From Hippasteria phrygiana (lineage: Eukaryota > Echinodermata > Asteroidea > Valvatida > Goniasteridae): a stretch of 64,000 nucleotides of DNA. The position numbers and the translations under genes were made by a program. The notes below the pieces were generated by a model. The model saw nothing but the letters and a program-made list of their open reading frames with translations, ran no database searches and was not told where the DNA came from. The stretch is from assembly GCA_037893225.1 (NCBI GenBank), contig JAZGUH010000449.1:434001-498000 (forward strand), in the 5' to 3' direction. Positions 46,023-54,846 of the stretch are shown piece by piece (the stretch's first letter is position 1; the number at the start of each line of letters is the position of its first letter).

Positions 46023-47090
46023 CATCATATTGCAGGTTGCGTAAATGTTTTATGCAAGCTCGCAGCAATTACATGATATTATTTTTTTTAATGGGATATC
46101 TGTTTTTCAAATGTACATGTACAATGTAGTATCAACTTCTGTGAATAAGAACTTCAAACTAGATAGATAATGATAATTCACAGGCCTTCAATAAATATCA
46201 CATTTGTTTCAGTGCAAGTTTGGGAGATATTCTGGGTGTGACTCAATATAAAAACAAGACACATCAACCAACATATGTTGTTTTATTTCTGATATATCTG
46301 TAATACATACTTGTTAATTTAACACACGCTTAATAAATCCTCACTGATGACAAGCGAAGAAAAAAATTATTGAATTTTTGTCCGTCAATGTACACTTTAC
46401 TGTGGACATGGTGGAAATAGCCATGTATATTTAATTCATCATTTGTACGCTATTAGAAATTGAGCATGCATATTGTGAGCTGAAAATTGATGAATATTTG
46501 GAGAGTTTATCATACGTAATTGTATATTGCGTTTGTGGAATATATTGATTATAAAAATGATGCACAATCCTCCTGAGAAGTATTGGTGTGTTTATTACGG
46601 TCATCTTCGAGAAAATTGTGTTCTTTATAATTAGACCTCCAAATATACAGTGGTTTACAGTGTTTTGATTTCAACAATCGAAATAAGCATACATGTACAT
46701 GTATAAACATACACAAATCACTGTAAAAACAACATGTTTCTTGTTGCATGTATATATGTTGAATAACAAGTACATGTACATGTAGTGTCAAACAATTACT
46801 AAATTGTACAATTTGACCCAATATCCCCAACGCAGTTTATTTTGGAAATTTGTTGATTGTATTTAATTTTGCAGTTTAAAATACATGTAACCTAATTTAT
46901 TTAATTTTCCGTGTTTTGCTACTGAGTAAATTCATTAAAATACACGAAACTTATTTGATTGGTTTCCTTGCTTTCCAAATTCTTTAGACTGGGTTTTGGC
47001 AAACGTCCCGGAAATAATTAAGTTTCTGTGCGATTTTTAGGCGCATGTATACAGTCATCTTGTTGCTCACTCATACTCCGCTCTTTATCC
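46023..47090 (+). other. Tubulin intron, nothing recognised
   Basis: AT-rich sequence with ACATGTACATGT motifs near 46692 and 46773. No coding exon was recognised. Confidence 0.45.
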
Positions 47091-47094
47091 GGCC

Positions 47095-47350
47095 ATAGCG
47101 TGAGGCTTCGCACAGGCTGCAAGATGTATCTCACGCCGTAGCGAATAGGGTAGTGTCGCACGAGTTGCAAGCCACTCACCTTCCGCGCTACTATTGTAAT
47201 ACCAGCCGTTAGTGTGAAACTTCACAAGGGCTGCGAGTACAAATGTAGTTCACGCCGTAGCAATCAGAATGTACACAATGTAGTGTTGCACGGGCTGCAA
47301 GCCGCACACTCCCCATGCTACTGTTTCAACAGCTGCCGGTGTGTGACATC
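47095..47350. repeat. GAGGCTTCGCACAGGCTGCAAG repeat family, locus 2
   Basis: Four diverged units (GTGAGGCTTCGCACAGGCTGC near 47099, then about 47150, 47212, 47283) alternate with CTCACGCCGTAGCGAAT-like linkers. This is the same family as 37690-37935, 9.4 kb away, in the same orientation. Confidence 0.75.
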
Positions 47351-47369
47351 GCACATTACAAAATACCAG

Positions 47370-47455
47370 CTATCTGTCTGGCAGTTGGCTATTTGTCTGG
47401 CAGTTGGCTATTTGTCTGGCAGTTGGCTATTTGTCTGGCAGTTGGCTATTTGTCC
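47370..47455 (+). repeat. 19-bp tandem repeat, about 4.5 copies
   Basis: CTATTTGTCTGGCAGTTGG is repeated with one variant base in the first copy. Because 19 is not a multiple of three the translated reading cycles through all frames. Confidence 0.95.
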
Positions 47456-47759
47456 GTAATTCCATAATTCGCCAGTGAGTTTACAACGGACTGTTCTCTC
47501 CTGTTTTTGCAATCAATAAAATACAAATACAATGTAGATACAAATTCTATCTTATCAGCAGTGAAAGTTACCCTTTCCTGACATATAACATTCAAACAAA
47601 TACTCCCTCAATGTTAATAAAATTTGAATATGTTTTTGAAATTCTGAGGCAGCTTTTTGGTATGATGTTGGTATTATTCCACAGAATAATTGCCCTTTTT
47701 AAAACCTTTTTGAAGTCTTTCTTCCTGTTAATGGCAATTTGTAATCAACACATGGTCTG

Positions 47760-48569
47760 TAGTGTTCTCCACGGCCTTAAATTTTAGCAGGGCGGCAGAC
47801 ACAGTGCGAGCACGGAGCCCTTACGGCGTGTGGTCCGGGGCCCGCTTTAGGGCCCCGGGAAATTTTGGATTCTAGATGCTCTGTGGTGCAATCTAGGCAT
47901 TTCCTGGCCACTTTCTTCTGACTCTTTGAATCAAATTTGCTCGTGTTTACAACTTGAAATGAAGGCAAGATTTTTAGGGGGAAGGGGGTTTGGGCATCAA
48001 AAGTTGATTTTTTTCGGAGGCAATTCTTTTTCACTGAGTGCAACTCGTCCCTGAGCGGTTGGTTCAGAGTTAAGCCGGCCGGTGAGCTAAATATGCACTG
48101 GGCACAGCGCGCGTTGATAAGGTATTTTCCGAGAGAAAAAGACGCCCTCAAGTGTTACGGAACATTGTAATTTAGGTAAACTGGTTCTCGACGCGACAAA
48201 GTGAAAATGATATTACCAGGGAGATTGGAACCAGTCTAGAATAATATTACGTGTATATTTTTATGATGTGATCGAATGCATATAATATGTTGCGTACGTT
48301 GCGTCCAGATCTGTTCGATTACTATAAACGCTACTGCAATACTGCTGAATGTTAATGCTGGCGAACTCTTCATGTTCGTTCCACAGAGTGCGGTAAACTT
48401 CTTCGTAAAATTTAGATAAACTGTGAAGACGGTGGAGAATGGGGGAAATGCAATGGAAAAAAAATAGCAGGGTGGTAAAAATTTTAGCCGGGCAGTAAAA
48501 CTTTAGCGGGGTGGCATACAATTTTGTCAGGGCGGCCCGCCCTGCTAAAACCTCTGGTGGAGAACACTG
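47760..48569. mobile_element. 810-bp TIR element (AGTGTTCTCCAC ends)
   Basis: TAGTGTTCTCCAC at the left pairs with GTGGAGAACACTG at the right. GTCTG flanks both ends (47755-47759, 48570-48574). Just inside, TTTTAGCAGGGCGGC-type words occur on both sides, and the right subterminal part repeats AAAATTTTAGC-GGG-like motifs three times (about 48478-48525). No transposase. CAGTG-type ends suggest hAT, but the duplication looks shorter than 8 bp. Confidence 0.7.
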
Positions 48570-48689
48570 GTCTGGTACTAACTCTACATGTATGTAGAGT
48601 AAGGCGTGTGGGCGAATTACAAACGGTCTGTGCATAGTTGGACGGTATGCAAATTAGGTCTTTAGACTGTCAACTGTTTGTAAACTATC

Positions 48690-49000
48690 CTTTGGGCCTT
48701 GCTTTCAGACCCCAAACAGTTTGCTTTTTTGTACCAGCTTCAAGTGCCCAACAAAAGAGGCTGATGATTGCCATTGGGGTTTTGCCAAACAAAGGAGCAT
48801 CCTGCCTGCTGGACTTCAATGGCTGTGCTGGGGCTAATCCTCCAGGGTTAATTAACCCTGGCAGATTAGCAGTGGCACAGCATAAGCGACCATTGTTATC
48901 ACAATGGAGGTTAATCTGATAAGTACTCCATTGGGCAGTGTACCAACCTCCAGACCCTGAGCGCTCAAGTGTATACCATTTGGGCTGGGGATTAATACCA
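48690..49000. repeat. Large imperfect palindrome centred at 48851
   Basis: The core CCAGGGTTAATTAACCCTGG (48842-48861) is a perfect 20-bp palindrome. It extends outward through GCTAATC/GATTAGC, then GCTGTGC/GCACAGC and CAATGG/CCATTG, with mismatches. An ORF across it (48638-48919) is likely incidental. Confidence 0.75.
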
Positions 49001-49440
49001 TTTGGGAACTCTCAAGTAATTTGCATACCGTTTCTAAATCACACTGACACCTAAGATGCAGATCACAATTAACATACCTGACTTATCTTTTATATAAATA
49101 TAATCACAAGGAAGGTGACCCCGGACTATTTTGGACAGACTTTCAGTACAATGTATGTCATCTGCTCCTTTTCTTATTGATTTCTACATCACCTTTTTAC
49201 ACCGGGGAATAAAAATTAAGACTCTGCACCATAAAAATAGCTAAGATAGATATGTCACCAGCTTCTTCTTTTTAATTCCTTTTTCTAGCACCCTTTCAAA
49301 ATCTCAGCTACATTGTAGGCTTCATTGCCTTATTTCTTTACTGTTCTTGTACAGGGTGTTGTATGAAAGTGCTACCGGGCTTGGATTGTTACAAACTAGA
49401 CTTCAACTTGGCCAGATTTTAACAAATTTGGATTGTACAT
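49001..49440 (+). other. Tubulin intron between palindrome and LINE
   Basis: AT-rich, no coding exon recognised. TTGTACAG at 49346-49353 resembles a 3' splice site, but the sequence after it has no tubulin similarity. Confidence 0.4.
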
Positions 49441-49499
49441 ATCATCATCATCATCATGGCAGCCTCGAGATCGAGGATTTGTCCGCCTCATTCTCCTCC

Positions 49500-49978
49500 T
49501 CCTTCCCTTTGGGTTCCTTTTCGTCGATGGGCTTGTCGGTGGCTGTACAGGCCGAGATGCGAACGGAAGAGTCGGGGACAGTCCAGACATGGCAGAGTCG
49601 GGGCTGGTCGGGGTAGAAGGGGACGTTGATGCCTTTGTCGTCGCTTCTCATCTGCTGCTTGAGCGCGATTGGCTTCAAATCTCTGGACGCCATTGGTAAC
49701 CGTACAACGCCAGGATGATCGGTCCGCTGCCAGAGCCTCCCAGGTGTTGATGGGGGTCTTGGTCTTCCGGAGAAGTTGCTTGAGCTGGTCTTTTAATCGC
49801 TTATTGGGTCCTCCGGGCGGCCTTGTATACCTTCAGCAAGTTCTCCATACAAAGTCTGCATTGAAAGAGATAAGTCATTTCTGCGTCGGAGATGTCCAAG
49901 GAAACGCAGCTGGTTTCTGGCAACAAGTGCTTCCACACTAGGGAGGTCTGCACGAGACAGAACGGAGTTGTTAGACAC
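49500..49978 (-). pseudogene. LINE C-terminal region with C2H2-like zinc finger
   Basis: The frame from 49978 (SRADLPSVEALVARNQLRFLGHLRRR) is the conserved region after RT in this LINE type. It ends early at 49793 (PEDPISD). Another frame (to 49454) carries MASRDLKPIALKQQ. In a third frame, read from about 49600 downward, CLDCPRLFRSHLGLYSHRQAH gives a Cys2His2-like finger, usual at the ORF2 C-terminus of some LINE families. Two frame changes are therefore needed. The run of Asp codons or His codons beyond is the (ATG)n tail, not protein. Confidence 0.7.
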
Positions 49979-50017
49979 ACATTCTACCCAGCTGATTCCA
50001 AGGATTTGCCGTAACTT

Positions 50018-50859
50018 CTATTGGTGAAACTGTTCCAGGGCCTTAATGTTCTTTCGGTACAGAGTCCAACTCTCAGATCCGTAAAGGAGAGTAGGGATCA
50101 CAACTGCTTTATAGACGCTGATCTTAGTTTGCGAAGTCAGGCCACGTTGGGAGAAGACACGATGGTACATCTTGCCGAAGGCTTGATAGAGACAGAGGAG
50201 CCATGGATGACGGAACCTGTCATACCTTCGTGCAGACCCTGGACCAGCTGGACAAAATGCGGAGGGCAACCGAACTTCTCGAGCACTCCCCACAGAACAG
50301 CACAGGGAACGGAATCAAAAGCTTTACGCAGATCGAAGAAGGTCATCACCATGGATTGTTGTTGCTCTCGAGCTTTCTAGCAGTTGGCGGGCGCAAAAGA
50401 TCATTTCTGAAGTTCCGCGTTCAGGTCGTGGAGGCGATTGAGCAGCACTCGGGCGAAGATCTTTCCAGTGATAGAGAGCAGGGAAATGCCACGATAATTC
50501 CCGCAGATTGAACGATCTCCTTTCTTGAAAATGGTCGCGATGTTAGCGTCCCTTAGGTCTTTAGGAACATGCCGCGATTCCCAGATCGAGAGAAAGAGTT
50601 GATGAATTCGGCTCATGAGAGGGAGCCTGCCGCGTTGAATGAGCTCAGCAGGAATGTTGTCAGGGCCAGGTGCCTTGTTGGACTTCATCCCCTTAATCAC
50701 CAAGCGAATCTCATCCAAAGAAGGTGGGTGACTCATCCATGGCCTTGCAGGTTGCGGAGGGTTGTCACGGAGGAAGTCTTCGGTAGCTTGGGACGGTTTG
50801 TTCAGGAGGTCCTCAAAGTGTTCCTTCCATCGAGCAAGGATAGCTTCTTCGTCCTTCAA
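50018..50859 (-). pseudogene. LINE reverse transcriptase, active site deleted
   Basis: The frame 50859-50401 gives the RT N-terminal part: WKEHFEDLLN, SNKAPGPDNIPAEL and IFKKGDRSICGNYRGISLL. It stops at NAELQK, where about 25-30 residues are missing before the next frame resumes at FFDLRKAFDSVP (about 50345). That frame ends at SVSIKPSARC (50137). The next recognisable piece, LTSQTKISVYKAVVIPTLLYGSESWT (about 50100), belongs well downstream in RT. The block between, which should hold the catalytic xADD motif, is absent. A stop follows FHQ at 50018. The enzyme cannot be functional. Confidence 0.85.
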
Positions 50860-51335
50860 GAGCTCTTCACCGTCTTTGGGGCGTAGCGGATGAGTGGAAC
50901 AACTGCATGGCCTATAGATGGCACGAAGTTCCTTATGTCATGGCGGTCGGCATGGCCTTGAATTTCTTTGGCCTTCGCGACCCAGCAATCATTCTGAATT
51001 TGTCGGATGGTACGTTGAGCAACAGCCTTGATGTTATGAAAGTTTGCTTCCTTGACTTTCGATGTTGGGTGAGTCTCCCATGCCAGGCGAGCCTTCCGTT
51101 TCTGATCAATGACATCATTAATGACAGGGTTGTTCTCGTCAAACCAATCTTTGTGTCGTCGTTTAACAAAACCAATAGTCTTACTAGCGGCAGTGTTGAC
51201 AGCAGTGTTGACAGCAGTCTTGATTGCATTACAGGAGGCCTCGGGGTCGAGGGTGTAGGGACCGGTAGCCTGAAGTAGTTCAGACAAGGAGGAGCGGAAA
51301 CGGGCCGAGGTGGAAGTTTTTTTTAGTGCAGACAC
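50856..51335 (-). pseudogene. LINE linker between endonuclease and RT
   Basis: An open segment of 159 residues with KDWFDENNPVINDVIDQKRKARLAW, a block typical of the region between endonuclease and RT in LINE ORF2. It is separated from the endonuclease by a stop at 51369 and a frame change, and overlaps the RT frame by a few bases at 50856-50859. The serine/alanine-rich NTAVNTAASKT stretch reflects a short duplicated ACAGCAGTGTTG unit. Confidence 0.75.
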
Positions 51336-51368
51336 ATCAAACTTATTCCGGGGAGGATTCGCATGCAG

Positions 51369-52130
51369 TCAGTGCTTTGGCTTCAAGCGGATTCGAAGGG
51401 AGCAGAATATGGGACTGTGGTCTGTCCAACAATCATCAGTTCCCCTGAGGGCCTTCGTGATCGTTACCATGGCTTGATCTTTCGTCCTGGTGATGACATA
51501 GTCGATCATGTGCCAGTGGCGTGAGCGTGGGTGCATCCAAGAGTTTTTGTCTCTGGTGCGGAGACGAAAGATGGTGTTTGTCATGATAAGGTTGTATTCC
51601 GCACACAGCCCGAGGAGCAGCAAGCCATTGGCATTACAGTTCCCAACTCCTTGGCGCCTAATAACACCGTTCCAGAGTACGTGGTCTTTCCCATTACGCG
51701 CATTAAAATCCCCCATAAGGAAGAACTTATCATGCTGAGGTACCGTGGAGAGGATAGTCCAGAGGGAGGCGTAGAAGGAGTCTTTGATATTATCATCGGA
51801 GTCTAAGGTTGGAGAGGGACACGGAGTGTTGAGATACGTTCATTGACATGGTTTGGGAGAAGGTTATGCATCCTCACGAGAGACGTACGAATGGCAAATC
51901 CCACTCCGTGGATACGAGGCTCAGCTGCTAGCTTCCCTTTCCAGAAGAAAGTGTACCCAGACCCGGCTTCCGAGATCTGACCCTCGTCAGCGAGCCTTGT
52001 CTCACTCAGGGCTGCCACGTCGATGTTGTAACGGGCAAGTTCCATGCCAACGAGGGCAGTTCGACGTGCTGGCCGGTTGTTGTCATCACGGTCCATTAGG
52101 GTGCGAACGTTACATGAGTTGTAAAGGTTG
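51369..52130 (-). pseudogene. LINE AP-like endonuclease, frame-broken
   Basis: The N-terminal half (52130-51803) begins around NSCNVRTLMDRDDNN and contains ALSETRLADEGQ, with the catalytic glutamate, and HGVGFAIR. A break near 51803 moves to the frame SDDNIKDSFYASLW that leads into MGDFNARNG (51716), the metal/phosphate-binding GDFN motif. The C-terminal half has HMIDYVI and the SDH-like TDHSPIFCSLRI. All main motifs survive, but the frame is broken at least once and ends with a stop at 51369. Confidence 0.85.
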
Positions 52131-52138
52131 AAAATTCT

Positions 52139-52711
52139 TCAATAGGTTTCTTGAAATGTTGCAACCGCAAGAGAGGGTGAGTCTGCCGAGTGTGGTTCCC
52201 GGCCGGACTTAGAGGCAGCGTGCGTGTTTAGCCCACCTTTTCTAGGGCCTTCTCCGAAATTAGAGAGGGCAGCGCGACGGCTAAAAAGCCCTGCCCTGAC
52301 ACAGACGCAGCTACCGAAGAGAGATGTCGCCGCCATACATGGCCATGTTCATCATCCCAACGACCATCACACGTCTGCCGCCAACGTGCGGGTCCCAGGC
52401 TAGAAGCTTCCAGGGCTCACCTGCCCATGCTCCCGTCGCCTGTCGCCTGTCGCCCGACGCGGTTGGACGTTTGCAGAGAGAAAGGGAAAGTGAAAGGTAG
52501 CAAAGTCGAAGGTGGGAGGAGTTTGAGAAGGAGCCAATCGCGTGATGTTTAAGGTGAAGCTAGGGCGCGACTTTAGCTCCACCATCTTAGCCGTCAGGCA
52601 TCTACGTCCAGGGCAGGAGAAAATACCTGACAGTGGAGACACCGTACGATTGCAGCTCGGGGTTGCCGGTTGAGTCGTCGACCGCCCGAGCATGAAGTGG
52701 TAGACTGTCAA
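52139..52711 (-). pseudogene. LINE 5' region, possible ORF1 or leader remnant
   Basis: Two open segments (52711-52400 and 52336-52139) lie upstream of the endonuclease in the element's orientation. Neither shows a coiled coil, RRM or CCHC finger that would identify an ORF1 protein. They may be 5'UTR that happens to be open. Confidence 0.4.
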
Positions 52712-52885
52712 CCAAGACTAACGAGTTCTACCTACCCGGGTTTGTGATCAGAGTTGTCCTTCTCCTAGGCAGACTGCCGACCAAGGCTTACGAGCTCTAC
52801 CTACCCGGGTTTATGATCAGAGTTGTCCTTCTCCTAGGTGGATTGGCAACCAAGTCTATCGAGCTCCACCTACCCGGAGCAACCT
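52690..52885. repeat. 69-bp tandem repeat, about 2.7 copies
   Basis: CCTACCCGGGTTT...GATCAGAGTTGTCCTTCTCCTAGG units start at about 52731, 52800 and 52869. They sit exactly at the presumed 5' end of the LINE and could be its tandem promoter units. Confidence 0.85.
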
Positions 52886-52889
52886 GATT

Positions 52890-53615
52890 ATGGCGCCAAG
52901 AACTCTCCGACGCCCTCTGTCATTCAGTTTAAAAACAGGGTTGGCATGAGAAGCCAGACAGTAGGATTTTGTTACGAGAGGCTAATGGTGAGACGCAGTG
53001 CTATAAAATGGGATACTTCAATGGGATTGGAGCTGCTCAAAACTCCAATCCATCCCAGCACGTCCTAACCCGTTTAACCCCACATGTACATGTAGCTTAC
53101 ATGTACATGTAGTGTAGCTTTGACTGAGACCTAATGGACTTGGCTCAGCTCCTACTCAGACGAGGTTGAATAGTAAAACACTGCTTGATATTACATTCAT
53201 GTAGCATAGCCATCAGTTTCACCGGGCCATCTCTGAGAAATTTGTTGAGTGCCCAAAACAAGACTGTCTGGACTCTTTGTTGCTTAATTCATGTACTAAC
53301 AATGGGCAAAATGTGGACAATTTAAATAAATGTACTTTTTAGGGATCAGAGGTCAAAGGGAAAATGTGCATGGTTATGCTAATTACAATACATGTAGGTA
53401 AGAGTAAATTACTTTTGCAAATTCAGTTACCAAGATCACGTAATTTCAGTTTTATGGCTTTTTCATGAATACTTAGGCTACATCACAACCACAAATTTGA
53501 GGGGAAAATGGTGAGGGTCATTGATATGCAACCCCCATGTAGACGTGACACAAAGTGCCCCTGATATACAAAGCAGTTTCATTTGTTTTGCTAAATGTAT
53601 TTTTTTTCTTTGTAG
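52890..53615 (+). other. End of the large tubulin intron
   Basis: Mostly unique sequence with ACATGTACATGT pairs near 53083-53110. A pyrimidine-rich tract (53600-53613, mostly T) precedes the acceptor AG of exon 2. Confidence 0.5.
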
Positions 53616-53714
53616 CAGACCTGTATTTGCAGGTGAAGATGAGAAGTGGAAGTCTGTTAACGTGGACAGTGAAGCAAAGGTTGTGAATAACCTGTACCGT
53701 GACAACAAAAAGTG
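53616..53714 (+). CDS. Divergent tubulin, second recognised exon
   Basis: A T-rich tract leads to TGTAGCAG, which offers two acceptors (exon from 53616 or 53619). Both keep the same frame after the two leftover bases of exon 1 and differ only by one serine. The exon reads RPVFAGEDEKWKSVNVDSEAK then VVNNLYRDNKK and two bases, followed by donor GTAATT (53715). VNVDSEAKVV corresponds to the strand-helix LVDxEPxVV/I segment that follows the T1 helix in tubulins (VDMEP in delta). A Ser after Asp and a charged loop before it fit the zeta/delta group better than alpha/beta. The exon ends in phase 2, most likely within a Trp codon. Later exons, including the GSGNNWA region, were not found in the window. 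Confidence 0.75.
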
Positions 53715-54472
53715 GTAATTGTCATTGTTATTGATTTTAAGCTAAATGTACAGCTGGGTCATTCTGTGTCAAATCACCCCCCCCCCCCCCCCCCCCCCCA
53801 AATGGAAATTTAAACACGGCCCTCTTCAAGTTGGCTCAGGGTTATTGAGGCTGAAAAAGCTGAAATTTCACGTTTTAGCCAATCGGACCAACAGTTTTTA
53901 CCCTACGACACAGTGGTTTTGGGGCAATTTTTGCCAAAATGGGCAAGCTCGCCCATTTTCAAATGACCATGTCTCCCAGGGGCAAAATCTATTGATGTCT
54001 TACCTGTACGCAATCAAAATTTTGCATTATTGTAGGAGAAATTTAATGTACCTTTACTTTGGCCTTTACATTGGCTTCATATTGACCTTACGTTTGACCT
54101 TGACTTTGGTCTTCGCTTTGACCTTGACTTTGGTCTTTGCTTTGACCTTGTGGATCACGTGACCTTTGGATGAACTTGAGTGAAAATTTTACCCCAACAT
54201 GTTTTCTACATATCAAAAAATTAGTGTGTAAAATTTTGTTTGTTTTAGTGTTTCACAAAGTTGGCATACTTGGTGCAAAAATGTATGGTGGCCCTGAAGG
54301 AATATCACACAACAGAAACATTTGTGTCATTGCAAATATTTGCAAAGAAATACATGTACATGTCCCATGGACATGGCCTAATCTGTCAATATTTAATGAA
54401 GATCAATGTAAAATCCAAGATTTATAGCGGGGCTTGTATGCAGTGCCCCCCCCCCCCCCAACACTGTGAATG
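53715..54472 (+). other. Tubulin intron with C23 tract and TGACCTTGA words
   Basis: A run of about 23 C lies at 53777-53799 and C14 at 54446-54459. A TTTGACCTTGACTTTGGTCT-like tandem lies at 54070-54155. TGGTGGCCCTGAAGG (54285-54300) is the inverted form of the terminal motif seen at 13939 and 17609, followed by GCAAATATTTGC (54331-54342), which matches the array type seen at 17480-17605. Confidence 0.5.
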
Positions 54473-54846
54473 GCCTGGATGTGATTTCTCTACAAAAATG
54501 GAAAGGTGACTCGCCTGGATGTGATTTTGGTAGGGATTAGCCAATATCACATCCACACCACTAAAATCACATCCGAGCCAGAAATCACATCCAGGATTAA
54601 GTCGTTAAATTCCAAGATCACATCCTGTGTTAGCACCTTGCCAAAATCACATCCACTGTCTGGCCACTTAACCAAAATCACATCCAGTGTCTGGGCCCTA
54701 GCCAAAATCACATCGTGTTTTCGCACCTCTTCAAAATCACATCCAGGATTAAGTCATAAAACCCAATATCACATCCTGGTTGCCCACTAGTCAAAGATCA
54801 CATCTGTCAAAGGGGATTGACAGCTCTATTATTCAATATCACATCC
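54473..54846 (+). repeat. ATCACATCC motif array (11 direct, 2 inverted)
   Basis: AAAATCACATCC-like words start at about 54545, 54566, 54583, 54616, 54645, 54676, 54706, 54735, 54767, 54796 and 54837, spaced 17-41 bp apart with unlike spacers. Two inverted copies (GGATGTGATTT) lie just before, at about 54478 and 54518. Some spacers share AGGATTAAGTC (54592, 54744). Confidence 0.85.

Larger units (their letters stand above)
49441..52711 (-). mobile_element. Degenerate APE-type LINE (non-LTR retrotransposon), antisense
   Basis: On the minus strand the order is: possible 5' region (52400-52711), endonuclease (about 51369-52130), linker (50856-51335), reverse transcriptase (50018-50859), C-terminal region with a zinc finger (49500-49978) and a short (ATG)n tail at 49441-49457. 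That is the order of a LINE with an apurinic-type endonuclease. Several frame breaks and a deletion of the RT core make it inactive. The 5' limit is uncertain and may include the 69-bp repeats to 52890. Confidence 0.88.

Noticed and set aside
48638..48919. Possible coding exon after a TTTCAG-type acceptor near 48708
   Set aside because: The sequence belongs to a large palindrome and has no tubulin similarity or consistent donor.
49347..49616. ORF with a His5 run and, on the other strand, an Asp5 run
   Set aside because: It is the trinucleotide tail of the LINE, read in frame.
54545..54846. CRISPR-like appearance of regularly spaced ATCACATCC words
   Set aside because: The repeat is only 9-12 bp, the spacing varies from 17 to 41 bp, there are no cas genes, and the context is an animal intron.
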